NCBI GenBank assembly: GCA_913773715.1
Contig: CAJYHD010000318.1
Span: 1 to 5,928 of the forward strand
DNA length: 5,928 nt
Origin: an uncultured Sphingobium sp.
Lineage (GTDB): Bacteria; Pseudomonadota; Alphaproteobacteria; Sphingomonadales; Sphingomonadaceae
Direction: 5' to 3'
A model generated the notes under the pieces. It was not told the origin of the DNA. It was given only the letters and a program-made list of their open reading frames with translations, and ran no database searches. Position numbers and translations under genes: made by a program. Positions within the stretch are counted from its first letter, which is position 1. Every line of letters begins with the position of its first letter. Of this stretch, positions 1-5,875 are shown one piece after another.

Positions 1-2970
1 GAGATAATGGACGCGCAGCCGCTGGTTCTTCGCTGACAGTTCCGCGTGATAGCTGCGGCCCGTGCCGCCGGCGTCGGAGAACACCAGCACGCGCTTGACA
101 TCGTCCATGAAGGCGGCGGTCTCGGCGAGATTGGCCGAGGGTGCGCGGTTCTCCACGGCGAAGCGGTCGCCCTTGCGGACGATGCGCCGTGACCGTCCCG
201 TCACCTCGGCCACCATGTCGGTGCCGAAGCGCTGGACGATCTGGTCGAGCGCGCCGGGGACCGGGGGAAGCGATGCCAGATGCTCGATCAGCTCGTCGCG
301 GCGCGCAACAGCTTCCCGGCTCTCGACCGGCTGGCCCTCGCGATAGACGGGCCGCGACGACATATTGCCTTCGCCGTCAGTGTACGGCTCATAGAGCTGG
401 ACCGGGAAGGAGTGGGCCAGATAGTCGAGGACATATTCGCGCGGTGTGATGTCGACGCGGATATCGTTCCATTCCTCGGTCGGGATTTCGGCCAGCCTGC
501 GTTCCATCAACGCCTCGCCGGTGGAGACGATCTGCACGACGGCGGCATGGCCCGCCTCGAGATCCGCCTCGATCGAACGGATCAACGTCGGCGTCTTCAT
601 GCTGGTCAGGAGATGGCCGAAGAAGCGCTGCTTGGCGCTTTCGAAGGCGGAGCGTGCGGCGGACTTGGCCTGCCGGTTCAACGTCCCGTCGCTACCCGTG
701 ATGTTGGCGGCCTGCATCGCCGCGTCGAGATGATTATGGATGATCGCGAACGCACCGGCATAGGCATCGTAGATACGGCGCTGTTCCTCGGTAAGCGGGT
801 GCTCGACCAGCTCGTACTCGACGCCGTCATATGAAAGCGAACGGGCGGTATAAAGACCAAGCGCACGCAGATCGCGGGCCAGAACCTCCATCGCCGCGAC
901 ACCGCCATCCTCGATCGCCTCGACGAATTTGGCGCGCGTGGCGAAGGGGAAATCCTCGCTGCCCCAGAGACCGAGGCGCTGGGCGTAGGCGAGATTATGC
1001 ACGGTCGTTGCGCCGGTCGCGGAGACATAGACGACGCGGGCGTTCGGAAGCGCATGTTGCAGGCGAAGCCCCGCGCGCCCCTGCTGCGAGGGGGCGACGT
1101 CACCGCGTTCGCTCTTGCCGCCACCGGCGTTCTGCATGGCATGGCTTTCGTCGAAAATGAGGACTCCATCGAAATCGGAGCCCAACCAATCGACGATCTG
1201 GCGCACGCGGGAAACCTTCTCGCCGCGCTCGTCGGAACGTAGCGTGGCATAGGTTGCAAACAGGACGCCTTCGCTCAGTGTGATCGGCTTGCCCTGCGGG
1301 AAGCGCGACAGCGGCGTGACCAGCAATCGTTCCATGCCGAGCGCCCACCAGTCGCGCTGCGCATCCTCGATCAGTTTGTCGGACTTCGACACCCAGACCG
1401 CCTTGCGCCGCCCTTGCAGCCAATTGTCGAGGATAATCCCGGCCGACTGGCGGCCCTTGCCCGCCCCCGTACCGTCGCCGAGCATGAAGCCGCGACGGAA
1501 GCGCACTGCGTTCTGAGCGTCCTCGGGGACGGCCTGGACGAGATCGAACGTGGGATCGACCGTCCATGATCCGGCGAGATAATCGCCATGGGCTTCGCCT
1601 GCATAGATGACGGTCTCAAGCTGGGCGTCCGAGAGCAGTGCGCGGATATTATCGGGGAGCGTCGGACGATAGCTCGGCTTCGGCGGCGCGACCGACGCCA
1701 TCGCGGCCGACTGGACCAGCTTGGTCGGATGCGCCTGAGAGCCGGGAATACGGATCGACTGCAATCCGTATTCTTCATAAATCGCTTCTGTGAGTTGCCC
1801 GTTTTCCGGTGCCGACCAGTCCACCGTCTCATAAGCGAGTTCGATGCCGTCGGGATCGGCAGCGGCGGCAGTCGTCGGACGCGAGGCCGCCGAGCGGGCC
1901 AGATAACTGCGCACGGACTTCGGAGCTGTGGCCACCGGTCGAACCTCGGCGGGCAGCGTTACCGACAGACGCGGAGGAACCTGCGTCTCGATCCAGCCGA
2001 GCAGCGTGGCAGCATCCGGCGCCAAGCCCGGCGCGGTCGGGAACACGGTCGGATCATCGGCGGGCTGCTTGTCGATGACGGTCAGCCGCGTCGGAAAGCT
2101 GGTTCCATGCTTGTGATAGACCGAACCTGCGATCCCAGCGGTGAACACGACACGGCCGCGCGCCTGCAGGCCGGTAAAAGCATCGCGCCAGTCCGGCAGG
2201 TCCGGCCCGACATTGGCGCCGGTAATGGCGACCAGACGCCCGCCGGGGGCGAGCCGGTTCAGCGCCGAGGCGATATGACGGAAGCCCGCATCCTGCACGC
2301 GACCGCCGACATGCGCCATCGCTGAAAAGGGCGGGTTCATCAGAACGACGGACGGGACGCTGGCGAGACCCAGATGATCGTCGATCTGCGCGGCGTCGAA
2401 CCGGGTCACGGTGATCGCCGGAAAGAGGGCGGCGAGAAGCTCGGCGCGGGTCTCGGCCAGCTCGTTGAGGATCAGCGAAGCGCCTGCTGTCTGGGCGAGG
2501 ATGGCCATGAGGCCAGTGCCGGCCGAGGGTTCGAGCACGCGGTCATCCGGCTTGATCCCCGCGGCGGTGAGCGCCACCAGGCCGAGCGGCAGCGGCGTCG
2601 AGAATTGCTGGAGCGCCTGAGACTCCTCGGAGCGCCGGGTATGGGTAGGCAAGAGGCCGGCGATCTTCGTCAGCACGGACAACCGTGCAGCCGGAGATGC
2701 GGATTTGCGGAAGAGCGCTTTTCCGTATTTTCGCAGGAACAGGACGGTGGCGACTTCGCACGCCTCGTAAGCCGTCTTCCAGTCCCAGGTGCCCGACGCG
2801 TCGGACGCACCAAAGGCCGCTTCCATTACGGAGCGTAGGATCGCAGCATCAACGCGCGCGCCGCGTTCGAAGGAGCGCAGAAGGTAATTCGCAGCGGAGA
2901 GAATGCCCGTTGATAGGGCAAGCGAGCGCGGCGCGGCCGACGCGGCAGTCACGGGGGACAGCATGTTCAT
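1..2970 (-). CDS. Methyltransferase-Strawberry notch helicase fusion protein (C-terminus beyond window)
   Basis: One frame stays open for 990 codons from the ATG at 2970-2968 to the left edge, so the 3' end is missing. The N-terminal half is a class I SAM-dependent methyltransferase: QQFSTP (residues 121-126), SAM-binding VLEPSAGTG (about 145-153) and catalytic NPPF (212-215), the pattern of N6-adenine DNA methylases. A Pro/Ala-rich linker (about 310-400) leads to a Strawberry-notch type superfamily II ATPase. That part shows LSDAQLE (446-452), Walker A GDGTGAGKG (498-506), Walker B/DEAH-like DESH (607-610), the SATG motif (650-653) followed by RLGLWG, and the helicase C-domain block SDAGGTGRS (965-973). 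The final arginine-rich motif VI should lie beyond the edge. GAGG sits 9 nt before the ATG; a second ATG at codon 3 is an alternative start. The protein probably binds and remodels DNA and may methylate adenine. Fused proteins of this kind occur on phages and conjugative elements (P1 DarB is a functional analogue). Substrate and target site are unknown. Confidence 0.93.
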   Translation of the reverse strand, partial: MNMLSPVTAASAAPRSLALSTGILSAANYLLRSFERGARVDAAILRSVMEAAFGASDASGTWDWKTAYEACEVATVLFLRKYGKALFRKSASPAARLSVLTKIAGLLPTHTRRSEESQALQQFSTPLPLGLVALTAAGIKPDDRVLEPSAGTGLMAILAQTAGASLILNELAETRAELLAALFPAITVTRFDAAQIDDHLGLASVPSVVLMNPPFSAMAHVGGRVQDAGFRHIASALNRLAPGGRLVAITGANVGPDLPDWRDAFTGLQARGRVVFTAGIAGSVYHKHGTSFPTRLTVIDKQPADDPTVFPTAPGLAPDAATLLGWIETQVPPRLSVTLPAEVRPVATAPKSVRSYLARSAASRPTTAAAADPDGIELAYETVDWSAPENGQLTEAIYEEYGLQSIRIPGSQAHPTKLVQSAAMASVAPPKPSYRPTLPDNIRALLSDAQLETVIYAGEAHGDYLAGSWTVDPTFDLVQAVPEDAQNAVRFRRGFMLGDGTGAGKGRQSAGIILDNWLQGRRKAVWVSKSDKLIEDAQRDWWALGMERLLVTPLSRFPQGKPITLSEGVLFATYATLRSDERGEKVSRVRQIVDWLGSDFDGVLIFDESHAMQNAGGGKSERGDVAPSQQGRAGLRLQHALPNARVVYVSATGATTVHNLAYAQRLGLWGSEDFPFATRAKFVEAIEDGGVAAMEVLARDLRALGLYTARSLSYDGVEYELVEHPLTEEQRRIYDAYAGAFAIIHNHLDAAMQAANITGSDGTLNRQAKSAARSAFESAKQRFFGHLLTSMKTPTLIRSIEADLEAGHAAVVQIVSTGEALMERRLAEIPTEEWNDIRVDITPREYVLDYLAHSFPVQLYEPYTDGEGNMSSRPVYREGQPVESREAVARRDELIEHLASLPPVPGALDQIVQRFGTDMVAEVTGRSRRIVRKGDRFAVENRAPSANLAETAAFMDDVKRVLVFSDAGGTGRSYHAELSAKNQRLRVHYL

Positions 2971-2979
2971 GGGATCAGA

Positions 2980-2983
2980 CCTC
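2980..2983 (-). promoter_or_regulatory. Ribosome binding site of the methyltransferase-helicase gene
   Basis: GAGG on the minus strand lies 9 nt before the ATG at 2970-2968. This supports that start, although the ATG at codon 3 (2964-2962) is not excluded; it would put the spacing at 15 nt, which is less favourable. Confidence 0.6.
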
Positions 2984-2985
2984 GG

Positions 2986-3020
2986 GAGAGCGAAAGTGGC
3001 AAAGCCCGCGCGACGCTCTC
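2986..3020 (-). repeat. Inverted repeat in the leader of the methyltransferase-helicase gene
   Basis: GAGAGCG at 2986-2992 and CGCTCTC at 3014-3020 are perfect 7-base complements separated by 21 nt. In the minus-strand transcript the 5' arm overlaps the AG-repeat leader motif, and the 3' arm ends 2 nt before the GAGG ribosome binding site. Folding could influence ribosome access. The stem is short and the loop long, so it may have no function. Confidence 0.4.
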
Positions 3021-3047
3021 TCTCGACCGCCCGGACTCAATCCCGTC
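3016..3047 (-). promoter_or_regulatory. AG-repeat leader element, copy 1 (shared with the parB-like gene)
   Basis: The minus strand carries GGTCGAGAGAGAG at 3028-3016. The same 13 bases occur upstream of the parB-like gene at 5705-5693. Further upstream, GACGGGATTGA (3047-3037) matches GACGGGTTGA (5716-5707) at the other gene, with a gap 8 nt longer here. The 13-mer lies 45 nt before the methyltransferase-helicase ATG. It could be a promoter-proximal operator, a structured leader or a regulatory RNA target; I cannot tell which. No clear -35/-10 pair accompanies it. Confidence 0.5.
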
Positions 3048-3084
3048 CCGGCCCCCCTCTCCCTCTGACTGTTCTGACATGACA

Positions 3085-3113
3085 AAAGCGCCCGACCGTG
3101 AGGTGGGCGCTTT
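3085..3113 (-). terminator. Hairpin terminator after the DUF6117-type gene
   Basis: AAAGCGCCC (3085-3093) pairs perfectly with GGGCGCTTT (3105-3113). With one bulged base (3094) the stem extends by three more pairs (3095-3097 with 3102-3104), closing on a 4-base loop. It begins 18 nt after the stop at 3132. On the minus strand the 3' arm ends in four T residues (3087-3084) and is then broken by G, so the U tract is short. On the plus strand TTTCTT follows the stem, so bidirectional function is possible, but no plus-strand gene needs it. It separates the small gene from the methyltransferase-helicase gene. Confidence 0.7.
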
Positions 3114-3131
3114 CTTGGTCAATGGTCTGTT

Positions 3132-3386
3132 CTACCGCCCGTCAGGCTGGATGAAGCCGCCGGGATCGGCAGGATCAGGCGGCAAATAGGCGTTGTAGGG
3201 ATTGCCGTCCGCCAGATGGCCGAACGGGACAAAGACATAGTCGCCGCTGTCGCGGCCAACAGCGCAGATGACGTAGCGAGGAACGTGGTCTGAAGCGTCG
3301 AGGCATTCCATGAGGGCCAGATTGCCGTCGGCGGCCGCGCGCAGCAGCGTCTGGAAATTGGTACGGGCGTAATCGGGGATGCTCAT
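3132..3386 (-). CDS. DUF6117-type small protein
   Basis: This encodes an 84-residue protein starting MSIPDYARTNFQTLLRAA and ending in a Pro/Gly-rich tail (YLPPDPADPGGFIQPDGR). I recognise the layout from memory as the DUF6117 family, a short conserved protein of alphaproteobacterial accessory regions whose function is unknown. The N-terminal third looks helical. The middle (about residues 36-62) has RYVICAVGR and DYVFVPFGHLADGNPY, likely beta strands of a small globular cytosolic fold. There is no signal peptide or membrane segment. The start is set at the ATG 3386-3384 because AGGAGG ends 5 nt before it; a GTG one codon upstream would leave only 2 nt. The gene sits between the parB-like gene and the methyltransferase-helicase gene, with a hairpin on each side. 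Its role may be linked to theirs, but that is inferred from position only. Confidence 0.85.
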   Translation of the reverse strand: MSIPDYARTNFQTLLRAAADGNLALMECLDASDHVPRYVICAVGRDSGDYVFVPFGHLADGNPYNAYLPPDPADPGGFIQPDGR

Positions 3387-3391
3387 CACAG

Positions 3392-3397
3392 CCTCCT
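3392..3397 (-). promoter_or_regulatory. Strong ribosome binding site of the DUF6117-type gene
   Basis: A full AGGAGG on the minus strand ends 5 nt before the ATG at 3386-3384. It is the strongest Shine-Dalgarno in the window and decides between the ATG and the adjacent upstream GTG. The 8-mer CTCTCTCG (minus strand, 3409-3402) lies 4 nt upstream of it. Confidence 0.75.
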
Positions 3398-3401
3398 GAA
3401 A

Positions 3402-3409
3402 CGAGAGAG
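3402..3409 (-). promoter_or_regulatory. Inverted copy of the AG-repeat core near the DUF6117-type start
   Basis: The minus strand reads CTCTCTCG here, the reverse complement of CGAGAGAG within the leader element of the other two genes. It lies 15 nt before the ATG at 3386. GGCCGGG just upstream of it (minus strand) also appears beside the parB-like copy in the same relative orientation (plus-strand 5683-5689). An 8-base match of low complexity may be chance. Confidence 0.25.
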
Positions 3410-3481
3410 CCCGGCCTGCGCGGCGTCGCCACGTAATTTCTGAAACTTGGGCTGGGCTAAGGATGACGGAAAGGAATGGCG

Positions 3482-3513
3482 CCGGCGGGGATAACTGGAA
3501 TGCTCCCCGCCGG
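3482..3513 (-). terminator. Hairpin after the parB-like gene
   Basis: CCGGCGGGG (3482-3490) is a perfect complement of CCCCGCCGG (3505-3513), with A3491-T3504 adding a tenth pair and a 12-nt loop. It starts 6 nt after the parB-like stop. On the minus strand the sequence after the stem is CGCCATTCCTTTCC, pyrimidine-rich but without a real U tract. It is therefore either a weak intrinsic terminator or a 3'-end stabilising stem. The rest of the 3387-3519 gap holds no ORF or recognisable promoter. Confidence 0.6.
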
Positions 3514-3519
3514 GCCTGG

Positions 3520-5661
3520 TCATTCAGCGGCTAGCAGGGCTTGCTCGTCCTCCTCGATCGGCTCCTCGTCCTCCCCATCGTCAGAGAGGAAGGCAGGGAG
3601 TGCCGCGTCGCCGGCATCCTGACCGGCATGACCGCCGACCGCCCCGCCGTCAGCGTCGGCCGGACGCAGCGCTTCGGGCAACCATCCGCTATCGGCCAGC
3701 AGGCGCTCTGCCTCCTTGGCCATGTCCCCCTTCTTCATATGGTCGATGAGCTGGGCCGCCCGCTCGCCCGCGCCCTCCCGCACCGCCTCGACGATGCGCG
3801 CCTTGGTGACGCGGCCTAGGTAGTTGCCGACGGTTGGTCGCCAACCGACGGCCACCATGTCGAGGCCGGTTACGCGTGCCAGCCGCTCGGCCTGCGCCAT
3901 GCGAACCTCAAGCCCATGCGCGCTGACGCCAGAGCCGCTATAGGGATTGGGCCGCTCGCAGAGCGCATTGATCCCAAAGCTGACGCAATGGGCGAGCAGT
4001 TCCATGCGGCTGTCATTGTCGAGCGCGGTCAGCCAATCCCAGAGTGTATCGTCATCGGAAGGGACATGATCGCCCCAGCGCTCGTGCCGGTCATCGACGG
4101 ACTTCGCCGATGCGCTCTCATTTAGATCGTCTGCCTGCACCGGGAGATGGACCCGCCGGACATTGGCCTCCAGTACGCCGGTCGCCGAGCGGTGCAGGAA
4201 GGTATCCGCGACGAGCTTGTGCAGCAGCGCCGTCATGGCGACATGCGGATGGTTGGCGACGGCATCGCGCAGCGCCAAGGTGCGGTGTGCGGTCAGCTCG
4301 GTGACGAGGCGTTCGGGAAGCGGCTTGATGCCGTCGTCATCGTCCTCATCCACTGTCTCACGTTGGCCACCGAGGGTGATGACGGCATGCTGGATGGCGG
4401 GTTCGCGGATCTCGCCGGTGTCGGGATCAACGTCTTCATCTGCCACTTCACCGTCGTCTGCCGCTTTCACCGGCAATTCGTCTTCGGGTCGGACATAGCC
4501 GCGATCGATCTTGAGTGCGCCGTTCGCGTCGATCGTGACGAAGACGCCGGCTATGGCGATCTCCGCCGGGTCATAGATGACCGGGCGATCGTCGAGTTGC
4601 TCGATCGCCGTCTCGATCTCGCCGAGGCGTTGATCGACCGCATCCGGCAGGTCGTCTCCGCCCTGATACTCGGCGACGAGGGCGTCGAGTTCAGCCTCCA
4701 GCGCGTCGCGGGTCGCGCGTTCCTCGTCGCTCATGTCAAGAACGTCGCGCGTGACCCGACGCAGACCGTGGGTGATGCCGTAGGGGATTTCGACCGCCGC
4801 ATCGACCCACTTCCACCCCTCATTCGCCACCTCGTCAGCGATGATCTTCAGCTTCTCGGCCACCAGCCGGTCCAGCAGGCCGACATCCTGAAGCCAGCCG
4901 CCATTGTCGCTCTCGAAGAGATCGCGCAGGACGAGGCCACCTGCAGCCTCATACGCATCGACGCCGACGAAGACGGCGCGCTTGTCAGCGGCGTGCACGG
5001 TCTTCTCGGTCAGCGCGCGCCGGACATGCCACGGCTCTTTCTGCCAGCTATTGCGGACGGCCTCCCAGACTTGTTCCTGGCGGGCATGATCCTGCGAGAC
5101 GGTGAAGGCCATGAGCTGTTTGAGCTCCATGCCGTCCTCGGCGAAGGCGTCCAGCAGCACGGGGGAGACGGATGCGAGCTTGAGGCGCTGCTTCACGACA
5201 TTGACGTCGATCAGAAAAGCGGCGGCCATGGCTTCCTCGCTCATCCCCTTGTCGCGCATCGCCTGGAAGGCGCGGAACTGGTCGAGGGGGTGTGGGGGAA
5301 TGCGCTCATCATTCTCGGCGAAGGAGATTTCCTCCATCAGGATGCCACTTGCCGCATCGCTGACGACGCACGGGACGGTCGAGGTCTTGTTCAGGCGCTT
5401 GCTCTTCACCAGCAGTTCGAGCGCGCGGAAGCGGCGGCCGCCGGCCGGCACCTCGAACATGCCGGTCTCAATGCCCTCAGCATCCAGCACCGCCCGGACG
5501 TGCAGCGACTGGATCAGGCCGCGCCGGGCGATGGACTCGGCCAGGTCCTCGATCGAGACCCCCGCCTTGATACGCCGGACGTTCGACTGGCTCAGCACCA
5601 GCTTGTTGAAAGGGATGTCGCGCGAGGACGACAGGGTGATCTTCTGAACGGCACTTGCCAT
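3520..5661 (-). CDS. Large ParB/RepB/Spo0J-family protein
   Basis: This 713-residue cytosolic protein is about twice the size of a chromosomal ParB. The ParB N-terminal domain covers about residues 16-125: IPFNKLVLSQSNVRR, the box VPAGGRRFRAL (71-81) and AENDERIPPHPLD (115-127). A helix-turn-helix-like region follows (about 139-170, GMSEEAMAAAFLIDVNVVKQ). Then come an uncharacterised middle, a likely coiled coil (about 311-358), very acidic patches (DEDDDDG near 438-444) and a C-terminal domain (about 535-665) with WDWLTALD and GWRPTVGNYLG. The tail from about 694 is acidic. In canonical ParB the box is GERR; here it is GGRR, so the CTP-dependent clamp chemistry of chromosomal ParB cannot be assumed. 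No parA is in the window. GGAG 8 nt before the ATG at 5661 supports the start. The family is clear; a partition role is not. Regulation of, or protection for, the mobile element is also possible. Confidence 0.93.
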   Translation of the reverse strand: MASAVQKITLSSSRDIPFNKLVLSQSNVRRIKAGVSIEDLAESIARRGLIQSLHVRAVLDAEGIETGMFEVPAGGRRFRALELLVKSKRLNKTSTVPCVVSDAASGILMEEISFAENDERIPPHPLDQFRAFQAMRDKGMSEEAMAAAFLIDVNVVKQRLKLASVSPVLLDAFAEDGMELKQLMAFTVSQDHARQEQVWEAVRNSWQKEPWHVRRALTEKTVHAADKRAVFVGVDAYEAAGGLVLRDLFESDNGGWLQDVGLLDRLVAEKLKIIADEVANEGWKWVDAAVEIPYGITHGLRRVTRDVLDMSDEERATRDALEAELDALVAEYQGGDDLPDAVDQRLGEIETAIEQLDDRPVIYDPAEIAIAGVFVTIDANGALKIDRGYVRPEDELPVKAADDGEVADEDVDPDTGEIREPAIQHAVITLGGQRETVDEDDDDGIKPLPERLVTELTAHRTLALRDAVANHPHVAMTALLHKLVADTFLHRSATGVLEANVRRVHLPVQADDLNESASAKSVDDRHERWGDHVPSDDDTLWDWLTALDNDSRMELLAHCVSFGINALCERPNPYSGSGVSAHGLEVRMAQAERLARVTGLDMVAVGWRPTVGNYLGRVTKARIVEAVREGAGERAAQLIDHMKKGDMAKEAERLLADSGWLPEALRPADADGGAVGGHAGQDAGDAALPAFLSDDGEDEEPIEEDEQALLAAE

Positions 5662-5669
5662 GGTCTTTA

Positions 5670-5673
5670 CTCC
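5670..5673 (-). promoter_or_regulatory. Ribosome binding site of the parB-like gene
   Basis: GGAG on the minus strand lies 8 nt before the ATG at 5661-5659, which supports this start codon. Confidence 0.6.
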
Positions 5674-5692
5674 GCGACGGGCGGCCGGGAGC

Positions 5693-5716
5693 CTCTCTCT
5701 CGACCTTCAACCCGTC
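5693..5716 (-). promoter_or_regulatory. AG-repeat leader element, copy 2 (parB-like gene)
   Basis: The minus strand reads GACGGGTTGAAGGTCGAGAGAGAG. The 13-mer GGTCGAGAGAGAG (5705-5693) matches exactly the one at 3028-3016, and the GACGGG-TTGA block is also shared. Here the 13-mer is 31 nt from the ATG, against 45 nt at the other gene. The match between two unrelated leaders in one direction suggests a common control signal, whose mechanism is unknown. Confidence 0.5.
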
Positions 5717-5731
5717 ACGAAGCGAAGCGCC

Positions 5732-5752
5732 GCCCTCTCACTCTTCGAGGGC
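5732..5752. repeat. Short inverted repeat in the parB-like upstream region
   Basis: GCCCTC (5732-5737) and GAGGGC (5747-5752) are 6-base complements around a 9-nt loop, 16 nt upstream of the AG-repeat leader element. It could be an operator-like palindrome or a leader hairpin. In a GC-rich region a 6-base stem carries little weight alone. Confidence 0.3.
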
Positions 5753-5831
5753 AGCGCCACGGGGACGCATAGGCGGGAACTTCGGCGGGGGGCGCCCCTC
5801 CCAATCTGCGGATGATTGACTCCCGATCAGC

Positions 5832-5869
5832 CGGAGCCGGAGACACGGAAATCCGCATGTCCGGCTCCG
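5832..5869 (-). terminator. Hairpin after the gene entering from the right
   Basis: CGGAGCCGGA (5832-5841) pairs perfectly over 10 bases with TCCGGCTCCG (5860-5869). The hairpin starts 6 nt after the TGA at 5878-5876. No T run follows the stem on the minus strand, so it is not a textbook intrinsic terminator. A competing pairing exists between ACACGGA (5843-5849) and TCCGTGT (5866-5872). The remainder of 5662-5875 contains no supported gene. Confidence 0.5.
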
Positions 5870-5875
5870 TGTAGA

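Noticed and set aside
280..834. A 184-codon plus-strand open frame
   Set aside because: It is antisense to the helicase part in the same register and has no motif or ribosome binding site that I can support.
1588..2325. A 245-codon plus-strand open frame
   Set aside because: It is the same antisense-register artefact, lying opposite the methyltransferase-helicase. The translation is Arg/Gly-rich with no recognisable domain.
3387..3389. GTG as the start of the DUF6117-type gene
   Set aside because: AGGAGG would be only 2 nt away. The adjacent ATG has a 5-nt spacing and gives the usual-looking MSIPDYAR start.
3175..3432. An 85-codon minus-strand frame overlapping the DUF6117-type gene
   Set aside because: It is a shifted frame over the same DNA with an Arg/Pro-rich translation. 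The overlapping frame has a strong ribosome binding site and a recognisable family sequence.
4147..5772. A 541-codon plus-strand open frame opposite the parB-like gene
   Set aside because: It lies in codon-for-codon register with the parB-like frame, where an antisense stop needs a TTA, CTA or TCA codon on the coding strand; these are rare in GC-rich genes. Its translation shows no family motif, while the minus strand has clear ParB boxes.
5700..5830. Sigma-70 style promoter for the parB-like gene, such as TTGAAG near 5711-5704
   Set aside because: TTGA-like boxes exist upstream of both leader elements, but no -10 box at proper spacing is visible; the expected -10 positions are GC-rich. Not called.
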